DNA of 64,000 bases, taken from NCBI RefSeq assembly GCF_008831285.2, contig NC_045139.1, positions 21,124,412 to 21,188,411 of the forward strand, given 5' to 3'. Below are positions 11,511-23,320 of the stretch, one piece after another. Every line of letters begins with the position of its first letter. Position 1 is the first letter of the stretch. The notes beneath the pieces were generated by a model. That model did no database searches. It saw nothing but the letters and a program-made list of their open reading frames with translations, and was not told the DNA's origin. Origin of the DNA: Nymphaea colorata. Lineage: Eukaryota; Streptophyta; Magnoliopsida; Nymphaeales; Nymphaeaceae. Position numbers and translations under genes: made by a program.

Positions 11511-14500
11511 TTATTCATTCATAGTCTCAAAATCAGGAGCATACCATCCCAATACATCACTTATTTTCTTAAGTCTTTCATGCTGTCCTTTAGAATCTCC
11601 AAAAGCTGTGGTAAAGGGGTAGATATATGTGACTTTTGTAGCCATGCACCTATATGCAACTACATCCTCCTTTACCAAGAACTCGAGCATATCACGCCCT
11701 AGACCTCCATCAACTTCTGCTTGTAGATACTGCCCTGTAATTTGGCCTTTTCAATGATCAGTTGCTATGCTGAAATGACTTCAAATTATTGATCACGTTA
11801 AAGTAAATCCTAGAGTTCAACTTGCAATTTTGATAAGAACATGAAATCATAAGAAAAGTACCACGAAAGCTTTAACATTATCCATCTTTAGCAAATGCAC
11901 ATACCACAGAGAGCAGTATAAACAAAAGAAAAATGAGACTAAAGAAAGTACTGAAAAAATCTATATTACTTCAAAGAAACTCTTCAGCTATATATTAAAA
12001 TTGGCACCTAAATTTAAGGGATCCAGAAGAGCACCAAGAGATTCTTGGACCATCTTGTGCTACTATCCTATTTTATTACTTACTATTCACGTTGTTAGAG
12101 AATCACAATCTGCAAGCAGATGAATGCATGCCTACAACCCTTTTTTTTTTCCTACCAACCATGACCATCTGCATTTTGGGATGCTAGGTCTTCTATATCT
12201 TGACATCTGACTATGAACTAAGATTTTTAAATTGACAAGTTAAAAAAACAGCACTTCTCATTACTTACAATTTAAAATTCAAAAGCATGTGACAGGATTT
12301 ACGTTAAATGGAAAGAGGGCACCCTTCCTGCAGGGGGTAACCACCATATGAAAATTGAGAGGAGATCAGGTTAGCCACTGAAAAGTCTCCCATGGACACT
12401 GTATCAAGGACACTGTAGGTACACTGACAACAAAAGCTAGTGGCTGTAATGGCTAGGCAGTTGCACTGGAAGTAGTTTCCATTTAAACATTCCACCAACC
12501 TCAGCCGTGCTTTTTCATTTAGGCAGTAACCGGACAAAAAGCCAAATGAAATTTTGAACTTCTTGAATATCTTTCCCAAATGCAGGACCCTAATTTCAAA
12601 ATGACTGGAATCGTAATGTCAACATAGAAACTAGAAAGCAATCTAACTCTTGATTATCACAGAAACATAATAAGCAAATCACTTGTTCATTTACCCTCTA
12701 AAAAAAGGGAAAAAAAACTTGGTACTTGCATAGATCACATCATGTAGGACTGCTTCAGATATCAGTTGGCATACAGCGTAATTACTCAATCCTAGATAAA
12801 TTATAGATACCAGTCTACATGAAACCCACAAACCATGACTTCACTACTCCATCCTGAAAAAATAATACCTAAAAGTTTCTGGGCTTTGCACGGTCAATAG
12901 AGACATACCAAGACTACTTTGCTCTGAGTTGGTAAAAACTTAAGTTTCATTAGCATGAGACTTGACTGCAGCGTGCATAGCCATATTGGTTCTTGATCGG
13001 ACAGAACTGGATTCTAGTTGGCAGCAACAGAGCACAATCATAAATGTTGCCAATAATTTTGAAAATATCATGATATTATCCACATTTGAAGCTGACAGAT
13101 ATTCTTGGCAGGCGATCATGACACTTTCAAAATATGGGCAGAAAATAAGTACCACAAATAATTCGCCATACTTTTACCATCTAGAAAGTGTTGTATTTTA
13201 AATGTGTTCTTACGTTTGTCAATTTTGTAAGAGAAAAAAGTGCAAAAGAAGTATTTTATAATTTATTATATTATACCTTTAACTTTTACTGAATTTCAAT
13301 ATTTTCCTGAGAGAAAAAATTAGCAAGAAGTTCCGAATACTATCTTCTTGAGAATGATATTGCGACTATGACCTGGGATTCTTCAAACATGGAGAAGTCT
13401 AAATGGAGTTCAGGAATAGGCCTTGGCATTCCCAATATGCTATTCAACAGGGCATTTTGAGGGTGTAAATGGATGATTGATCGATGGACGTACATTGTAA
13501 GGGACATACCTTCATCCCTCCTTTACCCATCAATCAATAGGAGAGATCTACAAAGTAGATGTAATGTGTCTGAGCTATAGAGATACTACTTTATTACTGC
13601 CCCATATTCTATGGAGCGAGAGTAGAAAATGATTGATGAGTATGGGGAGGCGAACAGGGGGCCATTACTTCCTCCATCCCTGTTGTCTTTCGCTTGTGGG
13701 TGGACACTCAGGCAACGAGATGGTAGGAGCAACAGGCTGAGATAATATATCCGTAGGGGAGGGGCCACAAGGGAAGGAAACTGGCTCCAAGATAGCTTGC
13801 TGCGCAGAACCTGTGGCCAACCCACTAAAATTCAGTCCCTTCTCGAGGGAAGCCAAAATCATGAAAAGCAAGCACCGTGTTTCAAGCATGACAACCCAAT
13901 TGAGTTTAATAGGAAAGCACCACTATAAATTAAAGACAAATAGGAGTTCCATGAAACAAATCCAAATTCAACTAAATACAGAATTTTCAAGTGGAATAGA
14001 TTGTTATCAAGAAAAACCATCACTCATATGAAACCTATAAATTGGTTGTCAGAAAACACATTACAAACAACTAACACTATCTTGCAGCAGATTACCAAAT
14101 ACACATTCTAAAGAAGGTCAAATTGCAAATGAACAAGAACAGGAGAATAATCCGGACACTAGCAGGTAAAAGGATCCATTTCAAGAACCCCTCAGTCAGT
14201 AAAAAACCTCTTATTTGACAATACTAACCATAAGGTGTGCTTTCTCTCGCTCTAATCTTCGGGTTCCCCTGCGTTTTCCGTATTGCATCCTCAATTTTCT
14301 GCAGAATCACGTTAATGGAACCAATATCTTAAACAAAGTAAAAGAACCAACGATTCGGAATTACAGTTGCCAATCAAACAAACCTGGAGAGGGTTTTCTG
14401 CATCAGTTTGAGGGATTATCCAGGGGAAAGCAAACGATGATGATTTCGGGTTCGTGGAGATGCACCCAGGATTCATGGATGGGCATGGCCTAATCTTTCT

Positions 14501-14962
14501 AAAATCCCACAAAAAGACATCGTGGAAAAAGGATCAAATGGAAGCCAACTCCATAAACAAATAAAAAGACAAACCAATGAGATAAAAGAAACAGAAAAAA
14601 GGAAGGAAGGCGGCAGCCTAAAGTGATAAATACCCATCTTCGAGACCGAATTGCTGATTCTGGGCTTGGAAGTAAGGAGTGGAGGTCGTGAGAGGGCTCG
14701 AACTCGAAGAGATCGGATATGGGATAGCCAAAGAAGAAGAAGGCGAGCACAATAAAGACAGAGCAACGGCCGCCGAGGTTAGAATGGAAGAGAGGGAAGG
14801 CCTGATTTTTGAATCGAGAGAAGCAGCCGTTGAAATTTGAATTTTCGAGGGAGCTGAGGGATTTCCGTCGGGGCGCCATTTTTGGGGGCAACGTCTGTCT
14901 TCGGGCGCGTTTGGGAGGATGAGGCTTGGGGGAAGGCCTTGTGCGACCATTGCTATGTTCAT
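11511..14962 (-). CDS. DUF1499 family protein, plastid/thylakoid-targeted (4 exons)
   Basis: Exons 14962-14634, 14498-14384, 14298-14229 and 11734-11511 join in phase (738 nt, 245 residues plus stop). All three introns have GT/AG ends; intron 3 is 2,494 bp. Residues 1-56 are Ser/Pro/Arg-rich, like a transit peptide. Residues about 57-79 are hydrophobic and end in SLA, like a lumenal signal, so a thylakoid lumen location is inferred. The mature part carries IRPCPSMNPGCIST, the two-cysteine signature of DUF1499, then the conserved blocks AEVDGGLGRDMLEFLV and TKVTYIYPFTTAFGDSKGQ, and ends in WYAPDFETMNE. The biochemical role of the family is unknown to me. The start is the first ATG of the open exon; Met5 is an alternative. 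Intron 3 contains a minus-strand frame at 13889-13665 of uncertain, possibly retroelement, origin. No lesion is visible in the coding exons. Confidence 0.9.
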
Positions 14963-15036
14963 TGTGTGGCTGAATCTCTCTCTCCCTCTATACTTTTAAG
15001 AGCTTCTTCTTAGCCAGCTAAACGATCGGACTCAAG

Positions 15037-15052
15037 TGGGCTGGGCTGGGCT
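15037..15052 (-). promoter_or_regulatory. Three tandem TGGGCT (site II-type) boxes upstream of DUF1499 gene
   Basis: TGGGCTGGGCTGGGCT lies 75-90 bp upstream of the start codon. TGGGCY site II elements, bound by TCP factors, are typical of plant housekeeping and organelle-protein genes. A CT/GA-rich leader (14973-14990) lies between the boxes and the ATG. Regulation by these boxes is inferred from position and motif only. Confidence 0.5.
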
Positions 15053-16434
15053 GTTCGGTCTCATATTTCGTTATCTATTGGCACTGGGTATTTAAAACAA
15101 AGGCCACTCTAAGTAATCAAACAGAAAATTTTGGCTCATCATATTTCTTGAAAATTTACTTTGAAAAAAGTGGGAACTGTACATTCCTATTTTGTTTCCA
15201 CCTACTCATTGATCCTATTTTTTTCTCCAACAATCTTCTTTTTTCTTGAAGGTGCTTGAATGGCTAGATAGAATGTTTCCCATTGTATCTTGAGGCATTG
15301 CATATCAATAGTGTCGTAGTAGTAATAGGGTGTGTTTCAAACACTAAACTAAGCATTATTTAAATTACAGACCAAAATTGGTTATGCCAACTTTTGAAAT
15401 ATAATCAATATAACTCATTAACGGCTTTCTACCTTGAGTTTTTCATGATAATTTGGACTGCCTTTGAAGCACATATTGACTAAAATAAGCCTTTAGAGAC
15501 AGAGATGGAGAAATCAAGAGCAGTAGACACATGAATTAGAAAAAAAAAAAAGCAATTTCAAGCTCTTCTTTTGTTCCTCTCTACCATAAACTTCCGACAA
15601 TTCCTTAATTCAGATTTATTATGTAGATGATGGTTCTTATAGTAGGAATATATGCAGGAACTCATGTAAGCACCTAGATGAGTGAATGCCATTGTACGTG
15701 TTTGACTTTATGTGCGTTCTGATGGTGCATGATCCCTAAATTAGTCAGCTGATACAATAAAGTAGCTGCAAAAAGTGTTGATCTCTAAAGGGCGTTTGAT
15801 AATAATTGTGACATTGCAAGCAGAACCAGAGTTCTTCTGGCATCCGTTCCATCATAGTGTTCCCATGACTTATTGATTGGTCCTGAATATACAAAGATTC
15901 GAATCGGTTGAATATATATATATATATTTGAAACTTTTAATTATTTTAAAGCATTATTTCATTTATTTTTTTGAAAAAACAAATCTTTTGATAATTTTTT
16001 ATCGATACCCATGGGCCAATTTATTCAGTTAAATCAGTGAAAATCTGAACATCCACCAAAACGACAGCTTCAGCAATTCACCTCCTCAATCAATTATGAT
16101 AAAAACTAGGGAAACACTCAGCTAATTGTATTGAGGAACAGTTAAGCGCCCATTGAAATAGCTATTTTGTTAAACTGGTGAAACATGGAAAAGGACGATT
16201 TTTCCAAATGTATATCTTATATTTTACTTATTTTTCAAGTATTTTATTTTTTTTTGTATTTTTCGTTCATTTTAGGGGGAAAAGCAGGTTTCTCGGTAAG
16301 TTGGCTTTGGTGGTGATTGTATACTTATAAAAGCAAACAGTAACCCACAAATCTGCAAAAAAAAAAAAAAGGAAAAACTTTCCCGATGAAAATAAAATGG
16401 CAAACACATTCTCTAAAGTGATCAATGGCAAGTT
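15053..16434. other. Intergenic DNA between the DUF1499 gene and Copia-2
   Basis: AT-rich sequence with a short (AT)n run at 15911-15927 and homopolymers. No gene, RNA gene or convincing element ends were seen. Confidence 0.45.
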
Positions 16435-16439
16435 TAGGC

Positions 16440-16704
16440 TGTTAAGGAAAGTAAACGAGAACATTTAAAAGAAGATAAGGTTGACGTTAAGACTGTGACG
16501 GTTCCTTTTGGATAAAAATGTCAAGATCAAATTGTGAGCTGCAGTTGCTGTTTTTTAGTATAAGAATATTTTCTTTTTTTACCTGTTGTATGCATTATAT
16601 CTTTTCTTAAAATATACAAGAAGAGGATACAAACACCAGATCAATTGTATGCATCAATCATCAATAGTCAATACAATCAATTCCTTTACTCTCTCGTTCT
16701 CTTA
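16440..16704 (+). repeat. Copia-2 5' LTR
   Basis: 265 bp; lacks about 24 bp around the TTGTAAATCAGTTTTG segment of the 3' copy. Otherwise close to the 3' LTR. Confidence 0.92.
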
Positions 16705-16734
16705 TGGTATCAGAGCTATGGTCTTCTTCATTTA

Positions 16735-16802
16735 GAAGTCTCATGGCTGTTGTGTCATCAACCGAATGGAAGTCTCATGGCTGTTGTGTCATCAACCGAA
16801 TA
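16735..16802 (+). repeat. 34-bp tandem duplication near the Copia-2 gag start
   Basis: Units start GAAGTCTCATGGCTGTTG at 16735 and 16769. The duplication covers the likely gag start codon region. Confidence 0.85.
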
Positions 16803-17091
16803 CCGAATGGAATGCAGCTGCTGCACTGGTCTCTGTAACTACTTATTATGACAAAGTCAACTAGAGTCATTAAATAAAGGACTCTCAAGATCTTCTTTAG
16901 TTAGTTGATGGGACCAAAATTGTGCCACAGAAAGAAAAAAACAATGGATGGTAAGATTGAAGTAAACCCATAATTTGTTGCATGGAAAAGGTTGGATCAA
17001 CTCGCATCAAGGCAACGGTCAGGCAACGGTCACAGAGGTTGTACTGGGTAGATCATGCACTCCACATCCGCTCATGATGCTTGGTTCTCAG

Positions 17092-18063
17092 CTATGACAC
17101 ACGGATACCTGTATTTAGCTCACGTACTCATGTCTATACTCCAATACGGCAATTCCGACACCGATTGGTGGTGGATACGTTTAGATCGGGTCTGGGTCAA
17201 ACCCGATCCGAACCCAACAAAACACCCGATTTATATCGACCTCTTCCCACTTCACCGACGAGGTCGGCGGTCGAAAGCGGGAGCATCTTGGATGGAGAGA
17301 TCAAAGTCGGTGAGCATGATGTGGTCGGACTCTTGGATGAGGACGTTCTTGGGCTTTGAGGTCGTGGTGAGTGTGGAGGTTCTGGGGGGCGAGAACGAGC
17401 TCGGCGAGGTAGAAAAGGATGACAGAGGGGGAGAAACGAGGTCGAACTGGCGCTGACGGAGGACGTTGAGGTCGCCGCCTGGGCAGGAGGGGATGGCCCA
17501 GTCGGAGAAGCCATCATCGTCGTCGGCATCCAAGGTGGCAAGGAAGGAAGTGGCAAGGGAGGAAAGGGAGGTGGAGGTTGGAGAGGACGTCGACCTCCCA
17601 GCGGGCTCGGCGGGCAGCATCGCATTTACCCTGGGGTGTCGGCTTGTCCATGATTTTTATGGTGAGAGTAGAAGAGGAGGAGGAGGAAAGGGAAGAATTG
17701 ATGTTGCCGTCGATGGTTAGGGTTATATGTATATATAACCGAGAAACCCGAATCCATTAAAATTTATTATTAACGTATTTTTTATGCGATCTAACCTTAT
17801 AAATAAATATGATCTTGAGCATGTGAGTGATTTAGCCAATAAGATAATTTGCGCTGATTATTTTATTAATTCTAATATATTTTTTAAACATAGAAAAATA
17901 AATGGTTCTTACTACATTAGTTTTAGTTTAATGTTTTTTTTTTCATTTTATCATTTTTGAGAGTATAAAATTAGCTGTATCCGTGTATCCAAAAAAATTT
18001 GAAAATTGCCGTGTTCGCACTCGTATCCCCGTACCCATATCGTACCCGCACCCATATGACATA
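17092..18063. mobile_element. Pack-MULE-like element (972 bp) inside Copia-2 gag
   Basis: The 9-bp direct repeat GGTTCTCAG flanks the unit at 17083-17091 and 18064-18072; 9 bp is the Mutator superfamily duplication size. The ends are degenerate long inverted repeats of about 60 bp: the left starts TATGACACACGGATAC, the reverse complement of the right starts TATGTCATATGGGTGC, and both reach a shared ACGGCAATT at position about 55-60. No transposase is present. Instead the GC-rich middle (about 17190-17720) carries a kinase gene fragment, which defines a Pack-MULE. The right third is AT-rich filler. Confidence 0.75.
17252..17651 (-). pseudogene. Captured AGC-VIII (UNICORN-like) kinase fragment
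   Basis: Minus-strand sequence shows consecutive pieces of a plant AGC-VIII Ser/Thr kinase spread over shifted frames. ARRARWEVDVLSNLHLPFLP fits the alpha-C region. CPGGDLNVLRQRQ fits subdomain V. FYLAELVLA fits subdomain VIa. HHDLK replaces the YRDLK catalytic loop. NVLIQESDHIMLTDFDLS carries the DFD triplet that marks the plant AGC-VIII group in place of DFG. The CPGGDLN and IQESDHIMLTDFD wording is closest to my memory of UNICORN-type kinases. At least two frameshifts and the lost RD arginine make it non-functional. GC content is far above the surrounding Copia DNA, consistent with capture from a host exon. The N-lobe ATP loop and the activation segment are absent. Confidence 0.75.
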
Positions 18064-18679
18064 GGTTCTCAGTCTCTCTAAGAGTCATGCTGCTACATAA
18101 GGAGTTGCTTCTTATAAAGAAGAAAAGTATGTCTATGCAATCTTATTTAGATAAAGTCAAGTTTCTTTCCGATGCTCTATCTACTGTTGGTCAAGATATC
18201 TCTAATCAAGACTTAGTCCAAATCTCTCTTAATGAACTTTCGTCAAAGTATGAAAGTTTCATAACAATGCTTATCGGTCCATCATCGTCAAATCTCTCTT
18301 TTTGTAAACTATTTGATCTACCGCTCAATCAGGAAAAACGACTTGCCATACTTAAAATCTCCTTCATTAATCTGTTGAATTTGTCCAGCCAGCACAACAA
18401 ATTGTCAACCAAACTGCATTCAATGCTTTTTGTGGGCGACGCAGAGGCCGAGGGTTTTTTCGTGGCCCATGAGGAAGGTATTAAGGAGGTCGTGGAAATT
18501 TTGCCAAGGGACGAGGAAATCAGTCCCACCAGTCACAACATCAACACTCTAGTTCTACCAATAGTGAAAATCATCAACGCATACTTTGCCATATTGTAGA
18601 AGGAATGGACACTCAGCTAGAACATGTTATGACATCTCTCAGGCCTACTCTGCTATGAGTCTACAAGACTCAATTGAAT

Positions 18680-21600
18680 GAATGTTGATACACTGATACC
18701 GGTGCTACAAATCATATTATAGCAAGTGATGATATGGTGCAAAACAAGGCTACTCATAATGGACTAGAGAATGTTATGATTGGTAATGGTTCTCATCTTT
18801 CTATTAAACACACTAGTGATTTATTAGTCAATATGAATGGGAATTTATTTAAACTTAATAATGCTCTTCACGCCCCCACCATTGCTCATAATCTAGTGTC
18901 AGTTGGAAAATTTACTTCTGATAATGACTGCATTTTTGAGTTCTCAACGTATGATTTTGTGATCAAGGATTGGCGAACAAACAAGATTCTTCTTTGGGGG
19001 CCAAAGAAGCATAATGGACTTTGCCCCATTTTGGTGATGAGAGCTGGGGAAAATGAAGAAAAAGCAGCCTTTAGCAGTTTGTTTTCACATAATAATGTTG
19101 CAACTTCTTATGAGTTATGGCACTGCCGGTTAGGATATGCCAATAAAAGGATTATGAATCTTTTAAATTCTAGTTGTTTAATTTCAGTAAACTCTCCATC
19201 TAGAAGAGATGTTTGTGAATCTTGTCTTGTTAGCAAAATGCATAAACAACCATATCCTTCTTCTCGAACTCTTGAAGTGCTGCACATGGACATTTGGGGA
19301 CCCGCTCCCATGTCCTCTAAAGATGGATTTAAATATTTCTTTTTGATAATTGATAGTTTTTCTCGCTACGCATGAATGTTTCCTCTACAGCCAAAATCTG
19401 AAGTGGTTGAATGTTTTTGCAATTATAAAACTCCACTGGAAAAACAACTAAGCTTGACTATTGCCATCATTCAATCTGACAATGGTGGAGAATTTTGCAA
19501 CAAGACATTGAAATCATTTTCTGAAGAAAATGGAATTCTTTATCGGTTTTCATGCCCATATATACCTAAACAAAATGACATAGTTTAAAGGAAAAATAGA
19601 CATGTTGTAGAAACTAGATTGAGTATATTGCATAATGCTAGTCTCGACTACAAATTTTGGGTTGAATCTTTCAGGACTGCAGTATATGTTATTAATCGGC
19701 TCCCAACCCTCAGGCTTAATCAGAAGACTCCTTTTCAATTGTTGTTTGACAAGGTACCAGATTATACTCATTTACGAGCTTTTGGATCTGCATGTTATCC
19801 ACTTCTCTCTCTATCTAACAACTCTAAATTTCAACCGAAGACTACTCGCTGCATTTTTCTTGGCTATGCAGGCAGACATAAACGGTACATTTGTTATGAT
19901 GCCACACTTGAAATGACTATTATTTCTCGGCATGTAATTTTTGATGAAGATTTTGTAAAGGGCAACCTTCAACATCTTTTAATCTATCACTATGGATGCT
20001 TAATACTAGACTTGATCAAGGTAAGGGTGATAATTTTGGACAGAATTTCTCAAGACAAGATTCCTCCATTAGTCGAGCACGTGCCTCAAGATATTATTCT
20101 TCCCCTAGTCAATCATGCATCTTTACCATCTCAACAACAAAGCTCTTTATTGCCACACGTTACAGATTTTTTACTTTCTCATGATGATTGCAATGACATG
20201 TCCACTTGTCCTATACAAGGTAATGCTGGAAATGGTTCCATGCAACAACAACCTAGATCTTTATTGCCACTTGTTGGAACCTGTTCAACTTGTCATGATG
20301 ATGGATCCATGCAGCAACAACCAAGATCTTTATTGCCACTTGTTACAAATTGGTCACATTCTGATGATGACTTCAATGAATCATCCATCTCATCCATACA
20401 AGAGAATGCTGGACATGGAATCACGCAGCATGAAATCATCAATGCAACCACCAGACCTTTAGCAACCTCTACAACACAAACTCAAGATTCCATCATCATT
20501 CCACCATCATTTGATCTTCACACCATACACATCCTATTGTCATGAGGTCGATGACTGGTTCCTTGGCACCAAAAACCTTTTGTGCCATATTTGATCAGAC
20601 TGAACCAATAACTTTTAAAGAGGCAAATAAGGATAGAGCTTGGTAGCAAGCAACAAAAAATGTGATTGAAGCACTTAATCAAAATAAGACGTGGCGTCTC
20701 ATCCCCTTACAACCTGGTCATCATGTCATTAGTTCAAACTGGGTTTACAAACTTAAACTAAACATTGATGGGTCCATAGCTAGACATATGACATGATTTG
20801 TTGCTCGTGGTTTCTTACAAGAGGCAGGTATCAACTATTCAGAAACATTCAGTCCAACAGTGAAACCTACTATTCAGGTTTTGATCTTCTTAGTTGTGCA
20901 ACATGGGTAGTCTCTTCGACAACTTGACTTTGACAATGCATTTCTCAATAGCTATCTTGATGAAGATGTCTATATGACTCAACCTGAAGGATTTAAAGAT
21001 CAAGAACATCCTAATTATATATGCAAGCTCGAAAAAGCCCTCTATGGCCTTAAACAAGCTCCTCGAGCTTGATACCATAGGTTCAGTTGCAACCTTCAAC
21101 AGCTTGGTTTCTTTATTTCACAAATGCATCTCTTTTTATCTATTCCAAAGGCAATGACAAGTTTTACATGCTTGTCTATGTTGACGATTTAATCATTACA
21201 GGATCCTCTCCACTACTAGTTGATTGGATTATTCGGTGACTAAAGGATACATTTTCAGTGAAAGATCTTGGACCTTTATCCTATTTTCTTGGGGTTGAAG
21301 TCACATGGAAAGCACAATCATTATATCTATGTCAACAGTCTTATAATACAAATATTATCAAGTGAGCTAATATGGCCATGGCCAAGCCTACTGTTTTTCC
21401 TTTGAGTACTACTAAGGGCAATGAGTCATCTCAGACACCTTTTGATAGTCCATCATTATATCATAGTGTGGTGGGGGCATTACAATATGCCACCATGACT
21501 CGACCAGACCTAGTGTTTGCCGTCAATTGAGCTTGCCATTTATGCATTTTCCTATGATAGATCATTGGGTTATGGTTAAACGGATCCTACGATAATTGAG

Positions 21601-22080
21601 TGGAACCAGTCATTATGCACTTCATCTCAAGGCATATTTAGCATTGCGACTTTGTGCTTTTGTGAATGCCAATTGGGTAGGAAGCCCAGAAGATAGAAAA
21701 TGGATAGGTGGTTTCATTGTTTTCTTAGGAAATAATATCATATCTTGGGCATCTAGGAAACAAAGGACTGTAGCCCGATCCAGCACTGAAGCTGAATACA
21801 AGTCCATGGCATGTACTGCAGGTGAACTTCTTTGGTTAAAATCACTCTTCAAAGAATTGGGAATAATTTCCTCATTCTCACCCATTCTTTGGTGTGACAA
21901 CATTGGAGCATTATACCTCGCAGCTAATCCTGTTTTACTTGCTCGAACTAAGCATGTGGAGGTGGATTTTCATTTTGTTTGTGATCACGTCAATCAAAGA
22001 AATATTCAAGTCAGATTCATATGATCTACTGAGCAATTGGCCAATGGAATGACGCTTAGCAATAGTTAGTTCAAGTTGTT
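18680..22080 (+). pseudogene. Copia-2 pol (PR-IN-RT-RH) with premature stops
   Basis: The protease motif DTGATNH (18695-18715) is intact. The GAG-pre-integrase segment has WHCRLGYANKRIM at about 19117-19155, followed by CESCLVSKMHK. The integrase core shows MDIWGPAP (19286) and QSDNGGEF (19473). RT shows [18 protein letters not shown] and VYVDDLIITGS (about 21174-21205). RNase H shows NANWVGSPEDRKWIGGF and STEAEYK. Premature TGA codons occur at 19373-19375 (after RYA) and several times in RT, often where the family has CGA or TGG, as methylated-cytosine decay would produce. There is also a 5'-side frameshift at 19586-19618. Confidence 0.9.
20130..20350 (+). repeat. Imperfect tandem repeats between IN and RT of Copia-2
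   Basis: Three related units of about 70-110 bp share CAACAACCTAGATCTTTATT and TTGCCACTTGTT-type sequence, giving a Gln/Ser/Leu-rich low-complexity linker. This linker is poorly conserved in Copia proteins and tolerates such growth. Confidence 0.75.
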
Positions 22081-22128
22081 TCAAGACAAACTGGACGTGG
22101 TGGAGCCAACATTCAGCTTGAGGGAGCA

Positions 22129-22416
22129 TGTTAAGGAAAGTAAATGAGAACATTTAAAAGAAGATAAGGTTGACGTTATTGTGACAATTCCTTTTGGATA
22201 AAAATGTCAAGATCAAATCTTGAGCTGCAGTTGCTGTTTTTTAGTATCAGAATATTTTCTTTCTTTACCTATTGTAAATCAGTTTTGATTTTCCATTGTA
22301 TGTATTATATTTTTCTTTAAAATATACAAGGAGAGGATATAAAAAAACCAGATCAGTTGTACGCATCAATCATCAATAGTCAATACAATCAATTCCTTTA
22401 CTTTCTCGTTCTCTTA
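22129..22416 (+). repeat. Copia-2 3' LTR
   Basis: 288 bp; more complete than the 5' copy. Ends at the TAGGC target duplication. Confidence 0.92.
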
Positions 22417-22745
22417 TAGGCTTGTGTGGGCATCTTTGGATGTTGTCCAGAAACATAAAAAATAATGAAAGGAGGATAGTTAGCATAGCTTTTTTTAATC
22501 ACAGAATGCTACCATTGGATGGAATACTACGATTGGCCTTAAGGATCAATAGTGTGAGATCTGATATTTATACTTTCAGTTTATAATAATCATTAGATAT
22601 TTTTCTTGATTTTTTTCACAATTCCTTCCTTGTTGAAAACAATGTTATATTTATTTTTGTTAGTGCCAGTAACATGGCCAAAAACTCAGCCATGAAAAGT
22701 TCTTTGCTTGCCGAGGCTTAGTGGACAGCCTTGGTACGTAGGCTG

Positions 22746-23312
22746 TAAGCCTGGGCATTGGGCCGGGCTGAGCCGGGCCGGCCGGGTAAGGACCGGCCCG
22801 ATCAGGCCCGGGCCCTGCCCGGCCCGTCGGGCCGCTCAGCCCGACCCGGACCCGGCCCGCCCACCCCTCTCCCTTTCCCCGCCCACCCGACCCCCTTTCC
22901 CTTTCCGGCTTTCCCTCTCCCGACCCCCTTTTCCCCCGCCCTCCCGTCACCCTCCATTGGAGGAAGAGGGGAAGGGGGAGGGAGACGGAGGTGGAGGGAG
23001 ACAGAGGAGGGAGGGGGAGGGAGACGGAGGAGGGGGAGGGAGAGGGGAAGCGGAGAGGGAGAGGGAGAGGGGGAGCGGCCCAGCGAGAGCAGAGGCCAGA
23101 GAGGGAGAGGGAGAGAGGGAGCAGAGAGGGAGAGGGAAGCAGAGGGGGAACGGAGAGGGAAACAGGAAGGGAGAGGGAGAGGGGAGCAGAGAGGGAGAGG
23201 GGAGCAGAGAGGGAGAGGGAGAGGAAGAGCAGAGAGGGAGCGGACTGCGGAGAGGGAGGGGAGAGTGGGGGACGGAGGCCCGAGGGCGGGGAGTCGGGCC
23301 GGGCCGGGCTTA
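22746..23312. repeat. hAT-type MITE with GC-rich ends and a GGGAGA-expanded core
   Basis: The perfect 8-bp target duplication GTAGGCTG lies at 22738-22745 and 23313-23320. The ends are inverted repeats of the TAAGCCTGGGCATTGGGCC type; the right end reads GGCCGGGCTTA. The core is an almost pure GGGAGAG-type purine expansion (about 22960-23260) next to CCGG-rich arms. This explains all the long Arg/Gly/Pro-rich open frames in both directions here; they are not genes. It belongs to the family of 27031-27342. Confidence 0.88.
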
Positions 23313-23320
23313 GTAGGCTG

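Larger units (their letters stand above)
16745..18598 (+). pseudogene. Copia-2 gag, split by the Pack-MULE
   Basis: Gag begins in the duplicated leader. Immediately left of the insertion it reads SAHDAWF at about 17062-17084. To the right of the insertion it continues as LLHKELLLIKKKSMSMQSYL (open frame 18087-18598), with the usual LNELSSKYESF block near 18225-18260. Counting the 9-bp target duplication only once brings the two halves into one frame, so the MULE jumped into an element whose gag was still open here. No intact CCHC knuckle was seen downstream. Confidence 0.85.
16440..22416 (+). mobile_element. Copia-2: full-length, inactivated Ty1-copia retrotransposon
   Basis: LTRs at 16440-16704 and 22129-22416 start TGTTAAGGAAAGTAAA and end TCGTTCTCTTA. 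The 5-bp target duplication TAGGC lies at 16435-16439 and 22417-22421. The primer site TGGTATCAGAGCTATGG begins at 16705, and a purine tract (TTGAGGGAGCA) precedes the right LTR. The 5' LTR lacks about 24 bp present in the 3' LTR. The interior reads gag, PR, IN, RT, RH. It is interrupted by a Pack-MULE in gag and by scattered premature stops, so it is dead although well preserved. Confidence 0.95.

Noticed and set aside
12304-12579. 91-codon minus frame in intron 3
   Set aside because: No family signature and no need for it in the gene model.
13586-13889. Minus-strand frames inside DUF1499 intron 3 as an extra exon
   Set aside because: The four exons already join in phase and read like the family; the intron frames have no DUF1499 character. 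An old retroelement piece is possible but unproved.
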